Assembly: GCA_030248195.1 (NCBI GenBank)
Contig: JASAND010024090.1
Span: 1-64,000, forward strand
Origin: Trissonchulus latispiculum
Lineage: Eukaryota; Nematoda; Enoplea; Enoplida; Ironidae
Direction of reading: 5' to 3'
Length of the DNA stretch: 64,000 bases
Below, one piece after another: positions 22,493-32,428 of the stretch; positions within the stretch are counted from its first letter, which is position 1, and every line of letters starts with the position of its first letter. The notes under the pieces are model-generated. The model did no database searches. It was not told the origin of the DNA and worked only from the letters and a program-made list of their open reading frames with translations. Made by a program: the position numbers and the translations under genes.

Positions 22493-23728
22493 ATGGATAG
22501 TCCAACAGATACATCCAGTTCAGATATGTCCGAAGATACAGATGAGGAATTGGATAATGCTACAAAGAAGCTCCGAACTCGAGAAGTCCGAGTGAACTTA
22601 AATGCCGTCGAACCTACTGTCATAAAGACTAGAAAGAATAGGAAGAGTAAGAAGAAAAGGAAGAAGGTCATCAAGAAGATAAAGAAAGCAATTGGAGAAA
22701 TTCATATTCCTGAATCTGACCTCTGCCCCCAAGATATCAAGTTTCTCCGTAGACTTCTGAAAGTTGTTCGGAGCATAGAGAGAAAGCTCGCCCAAAAGGA
22801 AGAACGTCGTATATGGCAGATGAAGAGAGAAAGGGAACGATGCTGGGAATCATACCAGCAGTTCTTGCTCGCTCGAGCCCGAATGGAAGCCCTCCATCCC
22901 GTCAGGAGAACAACCGATCCCCCGATAGTGCCCAAAAGAAGAACTCCTACACCAACCCGCAAGAATAGTCTTAGATCAAGCTCTGTTCCCACGACCGTAC
23001 GACTATCCCAAAAGGAAAAGATGGATTTATCTCCCCCCGAGAATGAATATAACGAATCTCCTATGCCTAAGCCACCTAATAATGTGAAGGGTTCAACTTC
23101 ACTGCCTTTTCCCATCCTGATAATGTGGATTGCCTTTGGCCTGATGATAGCCATGTTGGTACCTTGCATCCAAGCACAGGAAAATGAAGACTACCTCACT
23201 CAAAAGGCTAAAGCGATGAATACTATGGTATCCACTAAATGGGGATTAGCCCTATCTCCCAAGGGATTAATGGCCACATATACTAAAACAGAATATGTTC
23301 CAATTCTGATTCACATGAAGGTGCCCAAACCTCCACAACTTAAGAAGATGCAAGCTTGGGCATTCCTCTGTTCCCTCTGTGGAGGAGAGCCCTCTTCAGT
23401 TCCAGAAACCCTTCGGGATCAGTGTAAGAAATGCGACACACCCCGGAATCGAGCGAACGAACTACTTGCTGACTGCCCTCATGAACCACATCTAACTGGA
23501 CTGATTAGAAACGTAACGGAAGAATATCATGAGATGTATGGTGGAATACTCAACACTAGATTTTACTCGTCAGTAATGAAGATCATCTGCGACAAAAGCC
23601 CTATTTTGTGCAACCTAAATATCAAGAATATAACGAATCCCTTTATGCAGACACTGGATATCAACATGTACAATCCAAACTCCCTCTTCAGAGAAACAGG
23701 CGAGCCGTCGGTACCATCATTGGTATAG
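22493..23728 (+). CDS. env: Envelope glycoprotein, N-terminal and surface part
   Basis: 411 aa from ATG at 22493. Residues 1-200 are a long hydrophilic, Lys/Arg-rich leader (KNRKSKKKRKKV; RRTPTPTRKN). A hydrophobic stretch at 205-224 (LPFPILIMWIAFGLMIAML) ends in a signal-peptidase-like IQA. An ectodomain follows with paired CxxC motifs (C293/C296, C311/C314) and N-glycosylation sequons (near 340 and 379). The frame overlaps the next segment by about 120 bp in the -1 frame, and the fusion subunit continues there. A long cytosolic leader before the signal anchor recalls spumavirus-type leaders, an architectural analogy only. Envelope ahead of pol is unusual. Known role of the family: receptor binding and delivery to the membrane. 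Confidence 0.7.
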   Translation: MDSPTDTSSSDMSEDTDEELDNATKKLRTREVRVNLNAVEPTVIKTRKNRKSKKKRKKVIKKIKKAIGEIHIPESDLCPQDIKFLRRLLKVVRSIERKLAQKEERRIWQMKRERERCWESYQQFLLARARMEALHPVRRTTDPPIVPKRRTPTPTRKNSLRSSSVPTTVRLSQKEKMDLSPPENEYNESPMPKPPNNVKGSTSLPFPILIMWIAFGLMIAMLVPCIQAQENEDYLTQKAKAMNTMVSTKWGLALSPKGLMATYTKTEYVPILIHMKVPKPPQLKKMQAWAFLCSLCGGEPSSVPETLRDQCKKCDTPRNRANELLADCPHEPHLTGLIRNVTEEYHEMYGGILNTRFYSSVMKIICDKSPILCNLNIKNITNPFMQTLDINMYNPNSLFRETGEPSVPSLV

Positions 23729-24330
23729 TTGGACTTGGTATGGCCATATCCAATACTGTTAATTTGGGATCCGTAAGAGATAAGGTCAATGCCGTCATTG
23801 AAGCCACCCAGAAACTGGATGAACAGGTAATCGCTCATAACGAAGCCTTGGAGAAGTTAGTTGAAGCGAATGAACAAATTTATTCTTTTATGCATTATTC
23901 CGTACAAGAATTAGTTGGGTTGATCAATTCTGCTCGATGCGAAGCCTTGACCATGAGTACTCAGGTGCAGTATTCATTAATTGTGTCCAATTTTGAGCAT
24001 TCTCTCAAGCACAGTATTGATAGCGTCATGACTGCTGGATTGGACGGACGGATCTCTCCTAGCCTTATCAACTACAAAATCATCCGCGACATAGTGAATG
24101 GACATGCTCAACTTAATCAAACAATTTTGAGGGACGAACCTAGCCTGATTTATAGATTTGGAAAAATCTATCCTGTACGAATGGACATCAGAAAACTACT
24201 TTTCGGATTTATTATAGAAATACCTACTCCCACGCGAGAGGATGTGGCACCTATATACGAGGTCAGCAATGTTGGATATAATGATCCCTCAAGTCATGCC
24301 CAGATAAACCGAGGGGGTGCGCTCCCTTAG
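23608..24330 (+). CDS. env: Envelope fusion subunit (furin-like site plus fusion peptide), continues in the -1 frame
   Basis: Open without an ATG (the frame opens at a GTG), so it is a continuation of the preceding frame rather than a separate gene. A basic RNRR cleavage-like motif (about 23,692-23,703) is followed at once by a Gly/Ala-rich hydrophobic segment (AVGTIIGIVGLG), then heptad-like helices (VNAVIEATQKLDEQVIAHNE) and LINSARCEAL. This is the layout of class I-type fusion glycoproteins, including baculovirus-F/errantivirus-like envelopes. The frame ends at 24,330 just before a G/C block. The -1 change in the overlap could be programmed, a mutation or a sequencing error; I cannot tell. 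No joined product is given. Confidence 0.7.
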   Translation: MQPKYQEYNESLYADTGYQHVQSKLPLQRNRRAVGTIIGIVGLGMAISNTVNLGSVRDKVNAVIEATQKLDEQVIAHNEALEKLVEANEQIYSFMHYSVQELVGLINSARCEALTMSTQVQYSLIVSNFEHSLKHSIDSVMTAGLDGRISPSLINYKIIRDIVNGHAQLNQTILRDEPSLIYRFGKIYPVRMDIRKLLFGFIIEIPTPTREDVAPIYEVSNVGYNDPSSHAQINRGGALP

Positions 24331-24574
24331 GCTTGTCTGGAACAGGGGGATCCGAGGATATGGGAAAAGATGATGGGGGGCCCCGGGGGAAACCCCGCGC
24401 CCGGGGGGGGGCCAAAAGGATGGGGGGGCCACACCCCCCCCCCCCCCCCCTATATATTAGAGGACCTGAAGGTTATATACGGTTGAAGGTTATGCGGTTA
24501 TGATAATGATTACGGATTTACTCAGTTCTGTGTCTTATCTACTCGGTAAGCCCGAAGAAGGCATCGATCGGTGA
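24331..24574. other. G/C-homopolymer block breaking the envelope
   Basis: About 24,384-24,450 is packed with runs of G then C of up to ~18 bases, unlike the surrounding coding DNA. No frame is open through it. It may be a small insertion or an assembly fault. Bases after 24,450 again look like ordinary sequence, but the frame reopens only at 24,575. Confidence 0.55.
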
Positions 24575-24880
24575 ACAGGCAAGGTTGGTGAAAACGGTCA
24601 AAGTTCGCGTATGGTCGGCAGATTGACGCGGATCAGACCGTCGGTTCACCAACAGCGATGTTGGATGTCTCTCAGAGATGAGGTTTGGCCTTTACTAAAG
24701 GAGAATATCTCGGGGATCCTATCGACTGGTTCACCGGCCGGTCGGCTTGGGTACCCCAGTTTAGAATTGTGGTCGCCCTCGAAACAAATACAAAATCCAA
24801 TAAATTTGGGCCAACAAGTCTTCTGCAGTATTCCAGTTGGCTCAATGTACATCACCACGGCAAGCTCGACCCTTTGGTGA
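24575..24880 (+). CDS. env: Envelope segment ending in an in-frame TGA before the pol frame
   Basis: Open in the same frame as the long polyprotein that follows, from 24,575 to TGA at 24,878-24,880, after which the frame continues without further stops. It contains WMSLRDEVWPLL and CSIPVGSMYITTASSTLW, compatible with the middle of an envelope ectodomain. The single TGA could be a readthrough codon, a disabling mutation or an error. Left as found. Confidence 0.5.
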   Translation, partial: TGKVGENGQSSRMVGRLTRIRPSVHQQRCWMSLRDEVWPLLKENISGILSTGSPAGRLGYPSLELWSPSKQIQNPINLGQQVFCSIPVGSMYITTASSTLW

Positions 24881-24886
24881 TCGAAA

Positions 24887-27800
24887 GTGATCTCCTTTGA
24901 TCAAGATTTCGAAAAGGAAATAGTGAAGGCCCCAGTTCCTCGCTTCGTCAGACACGAGGTTAATCATCGTAACTCCGAATTCTCTGAAATCAAGCTCGAA
25001 GAATGCCAATCATCACCAGGATTATGGGTTTGTAGACCGGAATCGTTGATTTCAACACCCCAATCAGCTTGTCTCAAAGCCAACGTTTTAGCCACTCCTA
25101 TTGATTCCGCAAATTGTAGGCAACAGATGATGGTGAAGGTTCTAACTCCCGACACAGATTTTGCCTCCACACCAGCCGGTGTATTAATTAGAACCAGCCA
25201 TTCCGAAATCATGCTGACTCAAACTCCCCAACTACAACATGTATCACGTGGTGAAACAATTGCAGTACCCAGTAATGGTGTAATATGGATTGAGCATGGA
25301 TCCTATAATCATATTATAGTTGGTGATCTCGTGCTAACCAGCGCAATAGAGGTAGTACAATACTCGGCGCCCCTCATCACCTATAGAGTCCCCTTCGAAG
25401 CCACCGATTTGGGTATAGTGCCTATCCAATTCACCGATCTGGAACGAGCAGAATATGAAAATAAAGCTGTGAAGAAACTGTTGGAAAAACATCACCGCAC
25501 TGCACCGCTCGTCATCCACCCACTCAACATGAATGTTTGGACGGGTTTCATAATCATTCTTATCCTGATTGTCGTGGGAGTAATCATCACAATTTGGTTC
25601 TCCCCGTGTATGGGCGAATTCCGGAACAACCTCGTCCAACGAATACGCGGATCCTGTTTTGGTCTGGGACAACGACTGAGTAAACTGGGAACAGGAACTC
25701 AAAGAACTCCAACCTCACCTCCAACGTCACCTCCTGACAGCTCAAGCCCATCCGAATTGCGTAGCCGATCACCTCTGCTTGGAGGACCATTGCATCCAAT
25801 ACATGCCGTCACAGAAGGCAGAGCTAGAGGAGCTAGGCCTCGTTCCTATGCTCATGCCCCTGGAAGAGGACAACTTAGATTTGAAGATATCCCTTTGGAA
25901 CCATTACCACCATACCCACCTTATTCACCAGAATCAGGATACCCTAACCCTATCAGACCTAGAAGACCACTATTATCTGGACCAGAAGAAGAACACCAAA
26001 GAGATGAGCCATTCCACCAACTTCATCAATATCGAGCTGGATCATATGAACGGGAAAGTCCGCCATTGCGCGCTGCAAGCCCAGATATTGGAAGAGCTGG
26101 AGCTCGAGCCGTTACTCCACCGCCGTATCAAGGCAATCGGCCTAGAGATCCGTCAAGTGGAAGAAGATCCCGGGATCGCATCTATAGTTTACAGGATACA
26201 CCCGAACATTTGTCCGAATACAGATCTCCTAGTGCTTCCCCGTTGTTGATAGACATATCATTACATGGTGTTGTAATGACAGCCCTTCTAGATACAGGAG
26301 CTAACATTACCGTTATCTCTGATGGTATGGTAAAGAAACATAAACTGCCCACAATTGAGTTGGAAAAGCCTAGATGGAGTCTATCTGCTACTGGACACCG
26401 AATGAACATCGACAGAAAGGTCGAAGGTAAAATCACCTTCCCTGGAACTCCAAATTACCCTCCTGTACCGCATACATTTTTCGTTAGTGAGAATGCCCCC
26501 CAAGACATCCTATTGGGAACCGATTTCCTGGCCAAATTCCACGCCTCTTTTGAAATCTCTGTCCATACTAATGAAATCAAAATTCATTCAACCCATCCAC
26601 CGGGAACCTTCTCGATTCCTATATCGACCCCTCAACACCCATTAGAAACCGCCTATAGAGTGACCCTGATGGAGAACTTTACCTTACCGGCTAGATCTAG
26701 AGCAATCATCAATGCAATGGTGGAAATTCCCCCTGATGTTATCCTAAATGTGGAAGGAGACTTTGACCCTCACCCACACAAGTTTAACTCCCCTCATCAT
26801 CCGGATCGTCCCCTAGCATGCCTCCCTGCGAGAGTAAGATTAGATTCAAAACATATCATCATATATCTGGAAAATTATTCCGAGGATCCTATCAAGCTAT
26901 ATGCTAACGAATGTATCGGAAGTGTTACACCACAAGTGCCGGACAGAAATCATCTGAAAGAGGACGCTGAGGATGGTTGTCAGTTTTATTATGTCCGTAC
27001 CCCAAGCCAGGGCGTTCTGCACCTAAACCATGTTATGGACTACCCTGAAGAAGAATTCCCTAGAGTTACCACTAAGGTAAAGCGAGGTCAACTTCTCACC
27101 TATGATGATTTGCCTGAAGTTTACAAAGAGATGCCGCGCCCTTCAGCCCAATTGACTGAACAAGAAATTGATCAGTTCTGTGAGTCCCTAATGAAGAATG
27201 AAAAAGTATTTTCACATCATCCCTATGATGTGGGGAAGTGTTCAGTTTTTCAGGCTACCATCAATACCGGAACAAATTCACCTTTATATTCCCCTCCCTA
27301 CAGATTGCCGGTACATCTGCGGGAAACCCTGTTAGAGGAACTTAAGGAAATGCTGAAACATGGATTCATTAGACCTTCACAAAGTCCATGGGCCTCACCT
27401 ATGCTATACGTCCCTAAACCAAATGGAAAATGGAGATTGTGTGTTGATTTCAGACGAATAAATCAAGTTTCACAGCCCGATATTTACCCTCTACCACGAA
27501 TTGATGACATACTGGCTGCGCTAAAAGGAGCTAATTATTTTAGCACACTGGATTTGAACAAGGGATTCAATCAGATAGAATTAGACGAAGAATCTCGAGC
27601 CAAGGCGGCATTCAACACCTTCCATGGACAATTTGAGTATAACGTACTCCCCTTTGGATTAAAGTCAGCACCCGGTAACTTTCAAAGATGTATGGAACGA
27701 GTATTGGGAGACCTACAATGGAAGAAATGCATCATTTATATCGACGACATCTTAATCTTCTCCAAAAACTTCAGTGAACATCTGGAGATCATGCAAGAAA

Positions 27801-30800
27801 TCTTTGATCGATTAATGGCAGCCGATTTGAAGCTGAATACTGAAAAGTGTTCATTTCTGCAGACACAGGTAAAGTATCTGGGGCATACTATCTCTGCGAA
27901 AGGCGTAGAACCTCTGGCCGACCGAATCAAATCCATACAAGAATTTGCCCAACCCAAATGTGTGAAAGATGTGGAAAGTTTCCTTGGGATGTGTGCCTAT
28001 TATGCTAAGTTCATCAAAGGATTTGCCTCATTGGCCAGCCCTCTATACCAACTTAAAAAGAAGGAAAACAAGTTCACTTGGAATGCTACACATCAGAAAG
28101 CTTTTGAAACATTGAAACAAGCCCTACAAGAAGCACCTGTATTGGCTCATCCTGACATTGACCGTCCATTTGTTCTGCACACTGATGCTTCTGATCTTGG
28201 CCTGGGCGCCGTACTGTCACAAGATCAGGAAGATGGGAAAGAACATCCTGTAGCCTACGCTGCCAGATCCCTGAAGAAACATGAAAAAAATTACAGCACA
28301 CATGATAAGGAGTGTCTTGCCATCAAATTCGGAATACAACATTTCCGACATTTCCTGTATGGAGGACCACCCTTTCTAGTAGTTACTGACCATTCTGCCT
28401 TACGATGGCTTATGACTGCCCCGCCTCAGAACTCACGGTTAGCCCGATGGAGAGTTGAACTTAGTGAATATACCTTCGATATCAAGCATAGGCCCGGAAA
28501 AGACAATAGCAATGCTGATGGACTATCAAGAAATCCACTTTTCCGAGACATTGCCGGACCAAAACCGAATCCACCTCTAAATGTCCGGGTCATTACACCA
28601 CCAGTAGGACCGGAAGTAGCGGATGGACTTATCGGAGCAATTAATTGCTTAATTGCCTATCATCCTATACCCGGACGACAGGTTATGATGGCACGAAAAA
28701 GACTACAACTAGACTCTGGTAGTAAACATAGTGTTGATGAATTATCTGAACGGATGCAATCCATCGATCTTCGGACTTTGGATGAAGCCGAAGCAGAAGA
28801 AGCCCTGAGTTCATTACAGAAACCCCGAAAAGGTGCTCAATTAGCCGCTAACTTGCCTAACGCACAGGAACGGAAAGATCTGGACCTACAAAGTTCCTCC
28901 CACGAAGGGAAATCACTAGGAGTACAAGACGTAGCAGCGGAACCAGGACACATCGATTCAAATTCCATGTCTTCTCAAAAGAATGAAGGTCCGGAAGATA
29001 ACCCTCCTGAGGACGAACACGAAGCAGCCTCCAAAGGATCAAACCAACTCAGTCCTAAATCATTGTCATCTGGATCCTGGGACGCTGATTTCTTCGCTTC
29101 AAAGCCTGTGGATGATGTAGATCAACCAGAGATGCCCGAAGCTCTTAAGGAACACGAAAAAAGAGAAGATATCCCTATTGAAGGACCCCTATATCTAACT
29201 AACACCATATGGGATCGCTTAATTGAACAACAAGAAAGTGATATCTTCTTTGCCGCCATTAAGAGATATCTTGTCCACGATATCCTACCTTTAGATTTTA
29301 CAAAAGCGGTTAAAATTGCGGCAGCAGCCACAGAATTTATCATTGATGATGATGTCCTATATCGATTGTCTAAAAGTCGAGAAGAAACCAACCGACAACT
29401 TGCAGTACCCTTGCCCCTCAGAAAGCATATACTGTTGGCTGCCCACGACAGCCCCTTTGCCGGACATTTAGGAATTGCCCGGACGCATTCAAGGATACAA
29501 AGAAATTATTGGTGGCCCTCATTGTGGGCATCAGTCAGAGATTGGGTGAACACCTGCCGAATTTGCATGGCACACAAAGCTCCTCACCGAAGAAAGAATG
29601 CCCACCTTCATACCATTCCCCCTACGGAACCTTTTGATCGAATCCATGTGGACATTATGGACATGAGAAGACCATCAATTCACGGCCATCGATACGTAAT
29701 CTCCTTCATAGACGCCTTTTCCAAATATGTGGTAGCCGTCCCTGTTCGAGTGGCCACTGCGCTGGTCACCGCTTATGTGTTTGTCGAACACATCTTACTG
29801 AAATTTGGAGCCCCTCGAAAGTTGGTCAGTGATCAAGGAGTACAGTTCGTATCAGCACTGAATAAAGCGATCTGCAAGCTAGCCGACGTTAGAAAAGTGG
29901 AGACTACCAAATATAATCCCAGCAGTAATGGACAAATAGAACGATGGCATCGTACACTCAAGCATATGTTGCGCACTACTGTACAGGAACATATAGATTG
30001 GGACAGAATGATCCCCTATTGTACCTTTGCCTATAACACTAGTGTGCATGCCTCAACCGGAGAAACACCATTCTATCTGGCACATGGATGGGATCCTACT
30101 CTCCCCAACAGCTACAAATTGATTACTCCAGCCGAGCTGCATCACGTTCCGGATTATGTTGCCCAAGTTTCCGAAGGATTAAGGAAGGCCTGGAAGTACG
30201 CAAGAGATCACATTCAAGCTGCCCAAATCACTCAGGAAAGAAATTACAACCGCGGTGTCCGACAAATTACTTTCCTGCCAGGAGATTTGGTAATGGTTCA
30301 AGCACCACAAAAGGCTGGACAAAATGTGAGTCATAAATTGAGACCTTTCTATTGCGGACCCTACCGGATCGTGGATGTTCATCCGCCAGTTGCCGACCTC
30401 AGACTGGCCAATTCACGTAAGGCTCAGATACATAGAGTCAACTTTAGACGGATGAAACCAGTCCCAGCGCCTCATGTGCTTCCCCTATCCCCAGAAGATC
30501 AGCTGACAGAGGAAATGGAGGGAGACCCAAACCTTCATGCTGACATCAGTTCAGATGAAGATCTTCTATCAACAGCTCCAACTTTAGGATCAGAGCCTGA
30601 ACGGAAATCACGCACATCTAGAAGAAGGAGAACTCCTTCCCCAGACATAAGAAAACCTATTGATCAATATAGTGACATAGAAGATAACGCTTCTGATCCT
30701 GAACTCATCGCTGAAACCCTTGTGGAAATGACCTGGGCCCCTATTAATAATGATTGGTTGGAAGTGCAAGCAGAGCGATTAGGAGACGTTACTATTACTA

Positions 30801-31564
30801 ATAATCCTCACCTCCAAGATTGGGGTCAAGATATTCCCCTTACCTACCCCACAGTAGTACTCGACGTTAGACCAGATGGGAACTGTTTTTATCGAGTACT
30901 GGCTGCTGCTATCTACGGTGGTGAGCATCGACACCCAACGGTCCGAGAATTAATGCGAGACTACTATAATCATCATCCTAGAATTCAGGAAGCCATACAG
31001 CGAATGCAGGCACCGAAGAAATATGATCCAGAGGTTATCTCACGTCCCGGAACCTTTGCCACGGAGGTAGAGATATTCCTCGCTGCGAACATGCTGAACA
31101 CTCAGATTGTAACCTATGTAAACCCGAAAGATAACTATTGGATGTGGTTCACCCATACACCTGCATTTCTAGGATCAAATATTGACCCTGACCCCAGATC
31201 TATCTATATTTGGCATGTGAACAGAAATCATTATATGTTGGTCCTAGATATAGAGAAAGGATTCTTGAAGCCGTTTCATACTACCTACCCGGAAATCATC
31301 AGATCCTGGTCCTATGCTCTCCGTCCCACGTCATCCCAAATGAACAAAGATTTAAACCCCTCACCACATGCGTCTGCCCAGTTTTCCCCAATACAGCCGC
31401 AAGAATACTTTGATCCCAAACCCCCTCTTCCAACTCAGTCACAGGAATTCCAAGATCCCAGGCCTCGCCGTGAAGCGGCATCACAGGCCCGTGAGAATAT
31501 TCGGTCATGGTCAACAGTCTTGCGATCTGGTAGAACGTACCAGAAGCCCTATGGGCAAAAATAA
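24887..31564 (+). CDS. pol: Polyprotein: envelope tail, protease, RT, RNase H, integrase, OTU protease
   Basis: 2,225 aa; the first ATG is 24887 but the frame opens upstream. Order: envelope C-terminal ectodomain with Cys residues (1-210); membrane anchor (about 218-238, FIIILILIVVGVIITIW); Pro/Ser/Arg-rich linker (260-450); aspartic protease (LLDTGAN, D469; ILLGTD 541); RT with LPFGL-type motifs and YIDD (951-954); RNase H (D1100, E1142, D1168, D1211); integrase with HHCC (H1520, H1527, C1557, C1560), D1589-D1649-x35-E1685 and a GPY/F module (1824); OTU cysteine protease (D1997-G-N-C2000, H2115). The RT and GPY/F place it with Ty3/Gypsy-type elements. Catalytic residues are intact. A ~200-aa acidic insertion sits between RNase H and integrase. 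The OTU tail could act as a deubiquitinase or process the polyprotein. Envelope-protease fusion is not the normal retroviral arrangement. Confidence 0.92.
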   Translation: MISFDQDFEKEIVKAPVPRFVRHEVNHRNSEFSEIKLEECQSSPGLWVCRPESLISTPQSACLKANVLATPIDSANCRQQMMVKVLTPDTDFASTPAGVLIRTSHSEIMLTQTPQLQHVSRGETIAVPSNGVIWIEHGSYNHIIVGDLVLTSAIEVVQYSAPLITYRVPFEATDLGIVPIQFTDLERAEYENKAVKKLLEKHHRTAPLVIHPLNMNVWTGFIIILILIVVGVIITIWFSPCMGEFRNNLVQRIRGSCFGLGQRLSKLGTGTQRTPTSPPTSPPDSSSPSELRSRSPLLGGPLHPIHAVTEGRARGARPRSYAHAPGRGQLRFEDIPLEPLPPYPPYSPESGYPNPIRPRRPLLSGPEEEHQRDEPFHQLHQYRAGSYERESPPLRAASPDIGRAGARAVTPPPYQGNRPRDPSSGRRSRDRIYSLQDTPEHLSEYRSPSASPLLIDISLHGVVMTALLDTGANITVISDGMVKKHKLPTIELEKPRWSLSATGHRMNIDRKVEGKITFPGTPNYPPVPHTFFVSENAPQDILLGTDFLAKFHASFEISVHTNEIKIHSTHPPGTFSIPISTPQHPLETAYRVTLMENFTLPARSRAIINAMVEIPPDVILNVEGDFDPHPHKFNSPHHPDRPLACLPARVRLDSKHIIIYLENYSEDPIKLYANECIGSVTPQVPDRNHLKEDAEDGCQFYYVRTPSQGVLHLNHVMDYPEEEFPRVTTKVKRGQLLTYDDLPEVYKEMPRPSAQLTEQEIDQFCESLMKNEKVFSHHPYDVGKCSVFQATINTGTNSPLYSPPYRLPVHLRETLLEELKEMLKHGFIRPSQSPWASPMLYVPKPNGKWRLCVDFRRINQVSQPDIYPLPRIDDILAALKGANYFSTLDLNKGFNQIELDEESRAKAAFNTFHGQFEYNVLPFGLKSAPGNFQRCMERVLGDLQWKKCIIYIDDILIFSKNFSEHLEIMQEIFDRLMAADLKLNTEKCSFLQTQVKYLGHTISAKGVEPLADRIKSIQEFAQPKCVKDVESFLGMCAYYAKFIKGFASLASPLYQLKKKENKFTWNATHQKAFETLKQALQEAPVLAHPDIDRPFVLHTDASDLGLGAVLSQDQEDGKEHPVAYAARSLKKHEKNYSTHDKECLAIKFGIQHFRHFLYGGPPFLVVTDHSALRWLMTAPPQNSRLARWRVELSEYTFDIKHRPGKDNSNADGLSRNPLFRDIAGPKPNPPLNVRVITPPVGPEVADGLIGAINCLIAYHPIPGRQVMMARKRLQLDSGSKHSVDELSERMQSIDLRTLDEAEAEEALSSLQKPRKGAQLAANLPNAQERKDLDLQSSSHEGKSLGVQDVAAEPGHIDSNSMSSQKNEGPEDNPPEDEHEAASKGSNQLSPKSLSSGSWDADFFASKPVDDVDQPEMPEALKEHEKREDIPIEGPLYLTNTIWDRLIEQQESDIFFAAIKRYLVHDILPLDFTKAVKIAAAATEFIIDDDVLYRLSKSREETNRQLAVPLPLRKHILLAAHDSPFAGHLGIARTHSRIQRNYWWPSLWASVRDWVNTCRICMAHKAPHRRKNAHLHTIPPTEPFDRIHVDIMDMRRPSIHGHRYVISFIDAFSKYVVAVPVRVATALVTAYVFVEHILLKFGAPRKLVSDQGVQFVSALNKAICKLADVRKVETTKYNPSSNGQIERWHRTLKHMLRTTVQEHIDWDRMIPYCTFAYNTSVHASTGETPFYLAHGWDPTLPNSYKLITPAELHHVPDYVAQVSEGLRKAWKYARDHIQAAQITQERNYNRGVRQITFLPGDLVMVQAPQKAGQNVSHKLRPFYCGPYRIVDVHPPVADLRLANSRKAQIHRVNFRRMKPVPAPHVLPLSPEDQLTEEMEGDPNLHADISSDEDLLSTAPTLGSEPERKSRTSRRRRTPSPDIRKPIDQYSDIEDNASDPELIAETLVEMTWAPINNDWLEVQAERLGDVTITNNPHLQDWGQDIPLTYPTVVLDVRPDGNCFYRVLAAAIYGGEHRHPTVRELMRDYYNHHPRIQEAIQRMQAPKKYDPEVISRPGTFATEVEIFLAANMLNTQIVTYVNPKDNYWMWFTHTPAFLGSNIDPDPRSIYIWHVNRNHYMLVLDIEKGFLKPFHTTYPEIIRSWSYALRPTSSQMNKDLNPSPHASAQFSPIQPQEYFDPKPPLPTQSQEFQDPRPRREAASQARENIRSWSTVLRSGRTYQKPYGQK

Positions 31565-32404
31565 TGTATCAGTAATTATATGAGGGGAGAACTCAATGCA
31601 AGCTCTCTCCCCAAGAATGATAATTGGAAGAGTCAATCAGTCTAATTAGCGTACACTATGAGAAAATACCTATCTTAAATAGCTCATCTAAACAAGGCTC
31701 TATTACAAATTTAAAATTAATAATCTCAAATTATTCACTAAATTCCAAAATTAAACAAAAAATTGTTTATGTACAAACCTCCAATTATCATTCCCCACAT
31801 AATAACAAGAAAATCATATAAAAAGAAATATAACTAAGAAAATTAACATAAAAATATGAACAAATGTTTAGAGAATTGGTCATTTTGTATAAAGTTTGGT
31901 TTAGAAGATTTCATGAAGTTTTAAAATGTGAACTGTGTTATGGGAATATAAATAACTGTTTTATGTGCATGAATTTGTGAGTAGTCTAGTCAAGAAGTGT
32001 AAACCAGAGTTGCCAATAGTAAGCCATGCCCTTTCTTCCCGTCTCACACAAGTATTAATTATGTAATTGCCATACTTTTATTCCTGATCTTATTATCTAG
32101 TATGTGTATCCTTGATCTTATTATCTAGTATGTCTAATTAGTTGTTTTATAATGTTAATCTGTGATGATAATTGCCATAAATGTATATTATTCTGTAACT
32201 ACACGTACACGATTCCTGGGTTCATAACCAAAACATGTAAATGGTCCCTATGTTGATTGTTAAATCAAATTAAGAAATTGGTATTTCTTAATAAGCTAAA
32301 GTCTGTGGCACTTCATAGCTTGATTCTCCGTTAAGAAATAGGTATTTCTTAATGTGCCCAATGTCGCAAGTTGAGGAATGATTGTTATGGTTCGACAATT
32401 GTTC
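31565..32404. other. Spacer with short tandem repeat and hairpins
   Basis: No gene. A ~27-bp repeat (TGATCTTATTATCTAGTATG) occurs twice at 32,083-32,136. Hairpins TTAAGAAAT/ATTTCTTAA lie at 32,270-32,291 and 32,331-32,352, with AAGCTA...TAGCTT between them (32,293-32,321). The motif ACCAGAGTTGCCA is at 32,003-32,015. These could affect transcript processing before the NADAR gene. Confidence 0.55.
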
Positions 32405-32428
32405 CTATGTATTCTTCTTGCATTCTAG
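32405..32428 (+). promoter_or_regulatory. Splice-acceptor-like tract abutting the NADAR ATG
   Basis: A pyrimidine-rich run, TATTCTTCTTGCATTCTAG, ends exactly before ATG at 32429. The same layout precedes the next gene, suggesting spliced subgenomic messages. Confidence 0.55.

Noticed and set aside
22248..22595. Frame encoding repeated GHEGSL units before the envelope
   Set aside because: It arises from the ~38-bp tandem repeat being in frame (39-bp-like units) and ends in the envelope region in the wrong frame.
25779..26249. Overlapping 156-aa frame inside the polyprotein
   Set aside because: It is a shadow of the Pro/Arg-rich linker between envelope tail and protease.
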